This document shows, one piece after another, positions 34,354 through 40,849 of a stretch of 40,849 bases of DNA. The DNA comes from Planctomycetota bacterium (GTDB taxonomy: Bacteria; Planctomycetota; Planctomycetia; Gemmatales; Gemmataceae). Position 1 is the stretch's first letter; each line of letters begins with the position of its first letter. The translations under genes were made by a program, and so were the position numbers. Under the pieces are notes generated by a model. The model was not told where the DNA came from. It did no database searches and saw only the letters and a program-made list of their open reading frames with translations. The stretch lies in NCBI GenBank assembly GCA_003669555.1, contig QWOS01000006.1:1-40849 (forward strand), written 5' to 3'.

Positions 34354-37300
34354 CTATTCCGAGCGCAATCCCTGCAACACTGGCACCCTCAAAGCGGCCC
34401 TGCAGGCAACTGCACCAGCGAAAAGACCGCTACCCAGACAAAAAGAAACCTGCAGGAGCAAACCAGGCCAATGACCCATCAGGCCCATCGCGTGGGGTAG
34501 CACCGCAGCCAGGGCGCAGACAACACCCAGACCCAGGCCACCCAGAAGCAGCACCAGTGTCTCCATCAGTAATAGCGTGGCCAGGTCACCCCGGCGAAAA
34601 CCTATCGCCTGAAGCAGGGCCAGTTCCTTCCGCCTTTCCCATACACCCCGCAGCAATACCACCCCCAGACCGGCGGTCCCCAGTACCAGCCCCAGACCAC
34701 CCAGAGCCTGAAAAACGGTCAGGTAGGTGTTTTCGACACCCAGGGCCCGGGCCACCCGCAGGCGGGTGGCTTCCACTTCGGCTCCATGTCCACCCAAAGC
34801 CACTTGCAGGAATTTGGCCACTTCCTCCTGTTCGCCGGGAGGGCAACGAACCAGCAGCACGCGCCAACCCTCCTGGCCAGGAAACAACAGGCGAAATGCA
34901 GTGTCACCCGTGACCAGCTCCGATTGAAATGGGCTATCGTGCAACATGCCAGCCAGCCTGGCCTTTCTACCCTCACCCAATGCAATTTCGCCGCCAAGCG
35001 ATGATTTCAAAATCCATTGCACAGCCGCCGCTTCACCCAGCACCCAGGGAGGTGAACCGCTATCGAGGAGGGGCTGCCAGGGATCGCCGGGCTGCATGCT
35101 GGCGGCGAACTGGAAACCGCCCTCGCGCATCAGCTCATCGGGCGCGCCCAGCACCCTGGGGGTTCCCGGTTGGTAAAGGTTGAGGCAGCCTGCGTCTTCC
35201 TGGCCGGCAAGCCGCATGGGGAAGAACTGGCACCGCCCGAAAAGTTCTCCCGCCTGAGCCCGCCTGGACCGCGCAAGGGCGGGATTATCGCCGTGGGCGC
35301 GTTCCACCGCATCGAGCCAATCGAGGCGGCCATCACTGTTGACCGGGCGCTGGTAAATAGGCAGGTCCAGCTCCACCCAAAGGTCGATGCCACCCAGAGG
35401 GCCGGCGATGGAGCCATCTCCCGCACCGGGAGCCTGACGACGAAAAACCTCCACCGCTACCAACAGGAATGAGGCAAAGGCCAGCAGGCCCATGGTGAGC
35501 AGACTGCGTCCGGGGTTGCGGGCCGCACTCCGCAGAGCCAAACGGCCAAACGGCCGCGAACCACCTCCCTGAATGGGTAAGGAGCGTGTCAGCCCCAGAG
35601 TGTAACGGAACAGGCCCAGGCCAGCTGACAAAAGCGATAAACCAGCAGTGAAAAATCCGCCAGCGCGAGGCTCGCCCGGCGGCAGGAAAGGCGAGACCAC
35701 CAGCAAAATAATCCCCAACCCCAGAAGGCCCAGGGAAATGAATGGGGTACGCGGCCCCAGGTTCAGCTTTGGGGAGGCCTCAGCCCCCTGCAGCAAAAAG
35801 AGCGGCGCTTCGTTGGTGATCCCCCGGACGGAAAACCAGGCGGCTGACATACCAGCCAGCCAGGCACCCAGGGCGCCGATAAGGAGGCTAACCGGATTCA
35901 CCACCGGGCGGAGCATACGCCCGAGGCTGGGGTCAGGCCAGGCGTCGAGCAGCACGCTGATCAGCCAGGGGGCCAGCCAGGCACCCCCTAGCGCTCCAAC
36001 CAGAGCCCCCAGGGCGGTGACAACGGCTAGTTCCAGGATGAATACCCGGCGGATGGCAGCGGGGCGCCATCCTGTGGCGGCGAGTATTCCCAGTTCGTGC
36101 CGTCGCCGTTGCAGCCCCAGACTCAGGAGCAGCCATGAAAGGAGCAGGCCGGAAGCCATCAGGAAAGACGAAAAGCCCAGAAAAAGACCACCAAAATCGC
36201 TACTTCCAGCACTGGCGGTGATGGCCTGCTCCCGGGCAGGAAGGAAGGCGAGGCCAGCGGCAGCCGGGTCGAGTCGGGCCAGCATTCCGGCCTCCAGCTC
36301 GGCTAGCCAGGCTTCTGGAGGCCGACCAGAGGGATCCACCAGGCGAATGGAGCTGAGGGTTCCAAACCGGCCACCCCATAACGCCTGGCCGGCGGCCAGG
36401 GACACAAAGGCCTTGGGTGCGCTGCGATAATCACGCCAGTAGGCTTCATCAACCTGGCTGATGGCTTTGAGATCGATTGGGAAAGGAGCCTGCCAACTCC
36501 CCATATCGAGCTTGTCAGTGATACCCGGGAAAGCCGGGGCCAGTTCAGCGTCCGTGGCGATTCCTTGCTGGGGGATCACTTGGGTCAGGCGGAAATGACT
36601 GGGGGGAGCCTCGCGGGGCGGGGTGGTATCCTCCACAGGGTAGTAGCTCAGGGAAACCTGGGCACCCGGTTGTAGACCGGCCCATGGGGCACCCTTATAG
36701 TCAACCAGGGCGATGCCATCAGTGCCCAGGCCGGGCAATTCGGGGATGAGTGGGGCACCGACCGGGTCCACCGCCGCCACCACCGAATAAGGCACACGCT
36801 TACCGCCCACCTCGATGCGGTTGGCCAAATGGACCAGTACCCTGGCGGTTTTCAGACCGAGTGCCTTTGCCGATTCCAGGACCGCCGCCTCCTCCATGGC
36901 TGTGAGATACATGCCAGAGCTTTCCACCAGCGCGAAGGGCCGATTGGTCCGGTACCATTTTTCGAGCAGCATATTCTCATCGTCTGAACCGGCGAGCAGG
37001 GCTTCGGTAGCCACCAGGCGAGGCAAAGCCCGGGTCAGCGGGTTGCGGCCTGCTTTGGCCTGACGGATTTGTTCGTGGGCGCGCCCGGCGGGGCCTCGTA
37101 GTGTGAGGCCGAAATCTGCGACCCGCAACTTTTTGGTGAGCCTGGCATTGAGAGATGCGGCCTCACCCCGAGCCAGCAAGGCATTGGCCCGGCCAGGCAG
37201 GTTCAGCCTGGCCTGAAGCAAGGCGAGCGGCACTACCACCAACCGGGCAGGCGCCAGGGTGGGGCGCGGTGCAAAGCCACCCATTGGCGCAGGGATAAGG

Positions 37301-37839
37301 CCGCGGATGGGGAGTTCCCAGCGCAAGATCGACTGCTCGGCGGCCTGCGCCCCCAGCAGCGATTCGCGCGGGGGCCCGTTACCTGGCTTACCCACCCGTA
37401 GCACCACCCGGTCACCCGATTGCAGGCGACTATCGCTGAAGTCGTCACCCAGCCAAAGCCCTTCAGCAGGCCAATCAGCCGGAGGGGCGGTACCAAAAAA
37501 GCTGTCTTCGACTCCCATCAAGGTGACATGGTTGATTTCCTGCGCGGCTTGTTCACCTGCGGCGGGAATTTCCAATGTGGCTGTTAGGAGAAAAGCCGGC
37601 GTGGCATTTCCGTCGGCGGAGGCTGCCAGATCCTGGCCAAAGGGGCGGCCGGCCACCAAAAGGCTATCGATCCAGCCGAGCCGGCCCATGGCGCGGTCGC
37701 GCAGGCTGGCGCGAAGGGAGTCGCCCACCAGCAGGGCGCCGGCGAGGACCATTGCTGCCACACCAATTCCCAGGGCAGTGGCCAAATGGGAGCCAGCATT
37801 GTAACGCAGGCCCCGCCATGCCAGCAGCGGTGCGCTCAT
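34354..37839 (-). CDS. Large FtsX/MacB-type ABC permease with two FtsX domains
   Basis: An 1161-aa permease with about ten TM helices in the 4+2+4 duplicated-permease layout. TM1 is at about 18-40 (LATALGIGVAAMVLAGALLVG) and is followed by a large extracytoplasmic domain (about 45-570). The first FtsX core (about 570-740) contains the motif RRRHELGILAATGWRPAAIRR. After middle TMs (about 760-880) comes a second extracytoplasmic domain, and the last FtsX core (about 1030-1150) contains RRKELALLQAIGFRRGDLATL. These motifs are the coupling helices that contact the ATPase. Its start overlaps the ATPase stop (ATGA). The family exports lipoproteins, peptides or works as a mechanotransmitter. No signal points to one cargo. 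Confidence 0.9.
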   Translation of the reverse strand: MSAPLLAWRGLRYNAGSHLATALGIGVAAMVLAGALLVGDSLRASLRDRAMGRLGWIDSLLVAGRPFGQDLAASADGNATPAFLLTATLEIPAAGEQAAQEINHVTLMGVEDSFFGTAPPADWPAEGLWLGDDFSDSRLQSGDRVVLRVGKPGNGPPRESLLGAQAAEQSILRWELPIRGLIPAPMGGFAPRPTLAPARLVVVPLALLQARLNLPGRANALLARGEAASLNARLTKKLRVADFGLTLRGPAGRAHEQIRQAKAGRNPLTRALPRLVATEALLAGSDDENMLLEKWYRTNRPFALVESSGMYLTAMEEAAVLESAKALGLKTARVLVHLANRIEVGGKRVPYSVVAAVDPVGAPLIPELPGLGTDGIALVDYKGAPWAGLQPGAQVSLSYYPVEDTTPPREAPPSHFRLTQVIPQQGIATDAELAPAFPGITDKLDMGSWQAPFPIDLKAISQVDEAYWRDYRSAPKAFVSLAAGQALWGGRFGTLSSIRLVDPSGRPPEAWLAELEAGMLARLDPAAAGLAFLPAREQAITASAGSSDFGGLFLGFSSFLMASGLLLSWLLLSLGLQRRRHELGILAATGWRPAAIRRVFILELAVVTALGALVGALGGAWLAPWLISVLLDAWPDPSLGRMLRPVVNPVSLLIGALGAWLAGMSAAWFSVRGITNEAPLFLLQGAEASPKLNLGPRTPFISLGLLGLGIILLVVSPFLPPGEPRAGGFFTAGLSLLSAGLGLFRYTLGLTRSLPIQGGGSRPFGRLALRSAARNPGRSLLTMGLLAFASFLLVAVEVFRRQAPGAGDGSIAGPLGGIDLWVELDLPIYQRPVNSDGRLDWLDAVERAHGDNPALARSRRAQAGELFGRCQFFPMRLAGQEDAGCLNLYQPGTPRVLGAPDELMREGGFQFAASMQPGDPWQPLLDSGSPPWVLGEAAAVQWILKSSLGGEIALGEGRKARLAGMLHDSPFQSELVTGDTAFRLLFPGQEGWRVLLVRCPPGEQEEVAKFLQVALGGHGAEVEATRLRVARALGVENTYLTVFQALGGLGLVLGTAGLGVVLLRGVWERRKELALLQAIGFRRGDLATLLLMETLVLLLGGLGLGVVCALAAVLPHAMGLMGHWPGLLLQVSFCLGSGLFAGAVACRAALRVPVLQGLRSE

Positions 37840-38528
37840 GGGGTTTGCGACTCCAGCCGACCATCCGCCATGGTGAGAACCAGTGGAAAGCGCCCAGCCA
37901 GCTCCAGACTGTGGGTAACCACCAAAAGCCTGCAGGGGGATTCGCGGCCCAATTCCAGCAGCAGGGTGCCCACATCCGTGGCGGTGTGGCGATCGAGGTT
38001 ACCAGTGGGTTCATCTGCCAGCAGTAGGCTGGGGGACAGGATGAGAGCCCGGGCCACCGCGGCGCGTTGTCGTTCCCCCCCGGAAAGTTGGGCTGGGAAG
38101 TGGGCCAGACGATGGGCCAGGCCCACACGGCTGAGCAGGTCATGGGCCCGGGCGGTGAGATCCGCTCCAGCTCCACGCGCGCCACTTGCCCAGGTAGGGG
38201 ACAGGGTATTTTCAAGCACGGTGAGTTGTGGCAGAAGGTGATGATCCTGGAAGACAAATCCCACCTGACGGTTGCGGAAGTCGGCCAAACCATCCGCGCC
38301 GAGTGCCAGTGGGTTGATCCCGTCGAGATGGATGGTACCCGAATCGGGTTTGTCCAGTGCGCCTAACAGGTGGAGCAGGGTGCTCTTGCCCGAGCCGGAG
38401 GGGCCGACAATGGCAGTGGCCGCACCGGGGGCCAGGTCGATATCAACGCCCCGCAAAACGGCCAGGCCGCCCTCGGGACCAGGGAAAGTGCGGGTGAGCC
38501 CGCGAGCGACAAGGCCGGCAACAGTCAT
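37836..38528 (-). CDS. LolD/MacB-type ABC transporter ATP-binding protein
   Basis: A 230-aa ATPase that should power the adjacent FtsX-type permease. Walker A is GPSGSGKS (42-49), the Q-loop segment is FVFQDHHLLPQLTVLENT (92-109), the signature LSGGERQR (148-155), Walker B LLLADEPTGNLD (168-179), H-loop His206. The FQDHHLLPQLTVLEN stretch is characteristic of LolD/MacB/FtsE ATPases. The ATG at 38528 was chosen because it overlaps the upstream prenyltransferase-like stop (ATGA) and begins at the first strand; a longer version would run into that gene by 26 codons. Both of its borders are 4-bp overlaps, so stoichiometry is probably set by coupled translation. Confidence 0.93.
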   Translation of the reverse strand: MTVAGLVARGLTRTFPGPEGGLAVLRGVDIDLAPGAATAIVGPSGSGKSTLLHLLGALDKPDSGTIHLDGINPLALGADGLADFRNRQVGFVFQDHHLLPQLTVLENTLSPTWASGARGAGADLTARAHDLLSRVGLAHRLAHFPAQLSGGERQRAAVARALILSPSLLLADEPTGNLDRHTATDVGTLLLELGRESPCRLLVVTHSLELAGRFPLVLTMADGRLESQTP

Positions 38529-39475
38529 GAGGCATCCGATCCGTGGACCAGGGCCAAAAGGCCCACACCATAAAAAGTGTATTCCACATCGTCGCCAGCG
38601 TCCCAAACTCCGGCTCGGAAGCCGCCGTCGGGCAAAGCAGTTTGGGCAAGGTATTCAGTCAGGGCCTGACGACGAATCATGGCGCCTTTGCCGTGCTGGT
38701 CCAGGCTCCAGGCGACCGTGAAACACGACAGGGTGTCGGAAAGAGGGATCGAGCCGTTGGCGCGGTACCCTCCATCCGGGCCGGCGAGCCCATCCAGGAA
38801 GCCGGCGGTGGTTTCCAGCCGGGCTGGAGCCAGAGGGGCACCCAACATCTGTCGCAGGCCCAGTGCGGCGGCGGTGGGATTGGCGCCGCTTTTTCGCATG
38901 GCGGGAGCCTCCACCCAGCCGCCATCGGCCCGCTCGCGACCGGTGAGAAAGGCCAACAAGCCAGGGGCGTCCGGCACTTCGCCCCCCGCCAAGGGGTGTG
39001 TCAGGGCCACCAGGAAGCTGTGGTAGGTGCTGCCTGAGGTGGAGGAGGGAACCTTGCCATACCCACCATCAGCGGTCCGAAAGGTACCCAGAAGTTCGCG
39101 CAGGCGGGCAGGCCAGTCTGACGGGGCGTTTGCCAGGGGGTCCGGGCCGCCCGCCAGGCTGACAAGGAGGCATGATTCCATCAGGGCGTGCAGGTCCACC
39201 ACGGTGGCGCGGGCCTCGAGTCTCTCGGCCAGCCAGGCGCTGGCCCGGGTAGCCCGCTCCACATCCAGGGCTCCCAGCAGAGCCAGGCCCCGCAACCCGA
39301 AGGCGGTGTAGTACAGGTCGCCGTCTCCCTCGCGGTCAGGGAAGGCACCCGAATCGAGTTGACGGCTCGCCAGGTAAGTGGCATGCGGTGCAAGCACGGC
39401 CCGGTCAAGGCGACGCAACCGGCGGCCCAGTTCGCTGGTGAGACGGAACAGATAGCCGCCCTGGATTTTCAACAT
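38525..39475 (-). CDS. Prenyltransferase/squalene-oxidase-repeat protein, zinc site lost
   Basis: A 316-aa protein built of alpha/alpha-toroid repeats like the beta subunit of protein geranylgeranyl- or farnesyltransferases. Repeat cores: QLDSGAFPDREG, TADGGYGKVP, RADGGWVEAP, PDGGYRANGS and PDGGFRAGVW. In real enzymes a zinc ion is held by Asp, Cys and His. Here only D247 is at its place (LSDTLSCF); the Cys position is L249 and the His position is Y299 (DVEYTFYGVG). It is therefore unlikely to be a standard zinc prenyltransferase and may bind isoprenoids or peptides. It starts three bases after the thioesterase stop and overlaps the ATPase start by four bases. Confidence 0.85.
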   Translation of the reverse strand: MLKIQGGYLFRLTSELGRRLRRLDRAVLAPHATYLASRQLDSGAFPDREGDGDLYYTAFGLRGLALLGALDVERATRASAWLAERLEARATVVDLHALMESCLLVSLAGGPDPLANAPSDWPARLRELLGTFRTADGGYGKVPSSTSGSTYHSFLVALTHPLAGGEVPDAPGLLAFLTGRERADGGWVEAPAMRKSGANPTAAALGLRQMLGAPLAPARLETTAGFLDGLAGPDGGYRANGSIPLSDTLSCFTVAWSLDQHGKGAMIRRQALTEYLAQTALPDGGFRAGVWDAGDDVEYTFYGVGLLALVHGSDAS

Positions 39476-39478
39476 GGT

Positions 39479-39895
39479 TTAGCCCGCCGTGTCTGGAAGC
39501 CGTGATCTCATCCAGCCAGGTAGAGGGATGGAGTGCATGCCGGTGTCATCGAGCCGGCAGAGGCAGGTGGCCAGTCGACCCACGGCCACAGGTGTTTCAT
39601 TCACATGGAATCGGAAAATATATTTGAGAGAGGATTTACCCACAGATTCCAGGATGACAGAAATAGCCAGAATGTCGCGGTAGCGCGCTGGAGCCAGGTA
39701 ATCGCATGAGGCACCCACCCTGGGGAACCCATGACGAAACCCCTCATCCTCAAAAACCACAGTGAGGCCGTGGCTCTCAAGAAAATCGTGCTCCGCTTGC
39801 TCCATCCAGAGAAAAAATCTCGAAAAATGGACGATGCCAGCCATGTCGGTATCGGCGAATTCCACCCTGCGGGTGGTGGTATGGTGGTGAGACAT
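39479..39895 (-). CDS. Hotdog-fold acyl-CoA thioesterase (4-hydroxybenzoyl-CoA/YbgC type)
   Basis: A 138-aa hotdog thioesterase. The active-site region EFADTDMAGIVHFSRFFLWMEQAEHDFL (split over residues about 12-39) is the YbgC/4HBT signature, with the catalytic Asp in DTDMAG (15-20). The VGASCDYLAPARYRD segment follows at about 60-74. It cleaves acyl-CoA or acyl-ACP thioesters. The ATG at 39895 gives the usual family length. An ATG at 39934 would overlap the upstream gene by 14 bp and is possible. Placement directly before the prenyltransferase-like gene and the ABC genes suggests it serves lipid or acyl supply for the same process. Confidence 0.88.
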   Translation of the reverse strand: MSHHHTTTRRVEFADTDMAGIVHFSRFFLWMEQAEHDFLESHGLTVVFEDEGFRHGFPRVGASCDYLAPARYRDILAISVILESVGKSSLKYIFRFHVNETPVAVGRLATCLCRLDDTGMHSIPLPGWMRSRLPDTAG

Positions 39896-39920
39896 TGGCA
39901 GGGCTACCAGGTCAGTGCGG

Positions 39921-40849
39921 TCATTGGCCACCATCACCGCCGCCAGCCGGTCCGCTACCGCCAGGCCTGCCGCCCATTCCTGGCATGCCTCCCATGCCAG
40001 GCTTGCCACCCATTCCTGGCATGCCTCCCATGCCAGGCATGCCGCCCATGGCGCCCGCGCCGCCGGATGCTCCTGCCCCCGCTGTGCTACCACCCAGGGT
40101 GAGCGAATCTTTCTGTGTCTCCTGAATGATCGAAGAACTACTGAAGATCATGCCATTGGCTTCAAGCATGGCACGAATTCTGGCGTCTTTGGTGTCACCC
40201 TTATCGAGGCCGAGTTCTTCCTGATTCAGACGCAGTCGGGTGAAAACTTGCTCACCCTCAAGGCGCGCCTGGCGGAGGTAGATATCACATTCATTAGCCA
40301 GATCCTTCAGGGCAAGTGCTTCAGTCTTGCTTTTTCCGAGCAGGAAGGCGCGTTGAAAACAGCCCCAGAGCTGATCTTCTGAAAGTTCGCAATCGCGTGG
40401 CATACGGCCCAGCTCTGTCATGTACTTCATGTAGTCGGCTGTGTAGCGGCGTGTGAGAAAATGAGTCACCCCCCAGGCGGTGGCCCGCGCCTTGCTATGC
40501 AGGTTTTTATCCTGGTGGAATTCAGCCGCCTGGCGGAAGTAGTGGTCGGTGACCACGGATCGCAGGGCAATCTCGGGGGCGTCGAGCTTCTTGTTTTTGA
40601 ACAGCTGCTTGTAAACAGGCAAGTGCAGGGTGTTGACTCCACCCTGGGTGATCCAAGGGGTTCCCGTTGGTGTGGAGAAGTTTGCGCCCAAGCCGTATTC
40701 CAGCCAGGCAGGGGGCTTCACGCCAATGGGTAGGGTCAGGAGCGAGGGCAGGGCCTGGGTGGTGGCAATGAAAGAGAGGGTGGCGCGGCGCTCCTCTGTC
40801 AGCAAGGCCTCACGAAGCAGGTTCATCGACGACACATAGGCTACATCAC
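39921..40849 (-). CDS. DUF1570-like (peptidase MA-like) protein, C-terminal part
   Basis: The frame is open to the window end, so the N-terminus is missing; 308 codons are visible, then stop. KPPAWLEYGLGANFSTPTG resembles the third-ligand segment (W-xEGLAxxFE) of zinc peptidases of the DUF1570/peptidase-MA type, so the HExxH would lie just outside the window. An all-helical region follows (about 70-240 of the visible part), then a Gly/Met/Pro tail built of GGMPGM units (about 270-300). DUF1570 proteins are frequent in planctomycetes and mostly exported. It is 25 bp upstream of the thioesterase gene, so it may lead the operon. Confidence 0.65.
   Translation of the reverse strand, partial: DVAYVSSMNLLREALLTEERRATLSFIATTQALPSLLTLPIGVKPPAWLEYGLGANFSTPTGTPWITQGGVNTLHLPVYKQLFKNKKLDAPEIALRSVVTDHYFRQAAEFHQDKNLHSKARATAWGVTHFLTRRYTADYMKYMTELGRMPRDCELSEDQLWGCFQRAFLLGKSKTEALALKDLANECDIYLRQARLEGEQVFTRLRLNQEELGLDKGDTKDARIRAMLEANGMIFSSSSIIQETQKDSLTLGGSTAGAGASGGAGAMGGMPGMGGMPGMGGKPGMGGMPGMGGRPGGSGPAGGGDGGQ
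39973..40044. repeat. Two tandem 36-bp repeats encoding Gly-Met-Pro units
   Basis: Copies at 39973-40008 and 40009-40044 differ at two positions. Within them an 18-bp subrepeat encodes GGMPGM on the minus strand. This is the C-terminal tail of the DUF1570-like gene. Confidence 0.9.

Noticed and set aside
35648-36430. Plus-strand 260-codon frame within the FtsX-type permease gene
   Set aside because: Ser/Arg/Pro-rich antisense shadow with no motif.
1-40849. Mobile element, prophage, CRISPR or defence island
   Set aside because: No transposase, integrase, phage, Cas or toxin-antitoxin motifs were seen. The only tandem repeats lie in reading frames and have no spacers.

Overview
The window reads as planctomycete DNA, most likely Gemmataceae-like. 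The support is a DUF1501 protein with a twin-arginine leader, DUF1571-like and DUF1570-like proteins, a Ser/Thr kinase fused to WD40 repeats, a 21-blade WD40 protein, and high GC. This placement is by gene content only. I found about 33 protein genes, two of them cut by the window ends. I saw no rRNA, tRNA, CRISPR array, transposase, integrase or attachment site. The region looks like ordinary, densely coding chromosome.

Layout. (1) 1-5573, minus: a DUF1501 protein coupled to a TolB-like propeller, then two paralogous secreted coiled-coil proteins (one with a 4 x 57-bp Asn/Gln-rich tandem repeat), a gap of about 830 bp, and the start of a Ser/Thr kinase. (2) 5767-9180, plus: ABC-2 exporter ATPase and permease, then a GalT-like enzyme, all with overlapping start and stop codons. 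(3) 9232-11138, minus: secreted esterase-like hydrolase and CorA. (4) 11265-15812, plus: a large AsmA-like protein and an LptF/LptG-family permease, a likely envelope-lipid transport pair. (5) 15736-23946, minus: CNNM/HlyC protein (overlapping the LptF-like gene tail to tail by 77 bp), RbsD/FucU mutarotase, zinc dehydrogenase, the 21-blade WD40 protein, TruD and ScpB. (6) 24050-26725, plus: a NuoM-derived membrane protein that lacks the residues needed for proton pumping, then TatD. (7) 26743-28213, minus: DUF1571-like protein and PyrE. (8) 28360-29049, plus: glyoxalase-II-like metallohydrolase. (9) 29090-31090, minus: kinase-WD40 protein. (10) 31195-32656, plus: an FMN-binding PNPOx-like protein and an LplA-type ligase. 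(11) 32643-40849, minus: a tightly packed run of DUF1570-like protein, hotdog thioesterase, prenyltransferase-like toroid, LolD-like ATPase, 1161-aa FtsX-like permease, a self-duplicated 10-TM transporter-like protein and a 132-aa helical protein. Four junctions in it are ATGA overlaps or nearly abut.

The candidates that best fit an undescribed system are the thioesterase / prenyltransferase-like / LolD-FtsX operon, the degenerate NuoM homologue standing alone, and the membrane protein made of two nearly identical 5-TM halves. The rest is recognisable housekeeping (pyrE, truD, scpB, tatD, corA) or planctomycete-typical signalling and envelope genes. No database search was possible: family names rest on motifs and remembered family architecture, identity values are by eye, and start codons were chosen from ribosome-binding sites, gene coupling and family N-termini.
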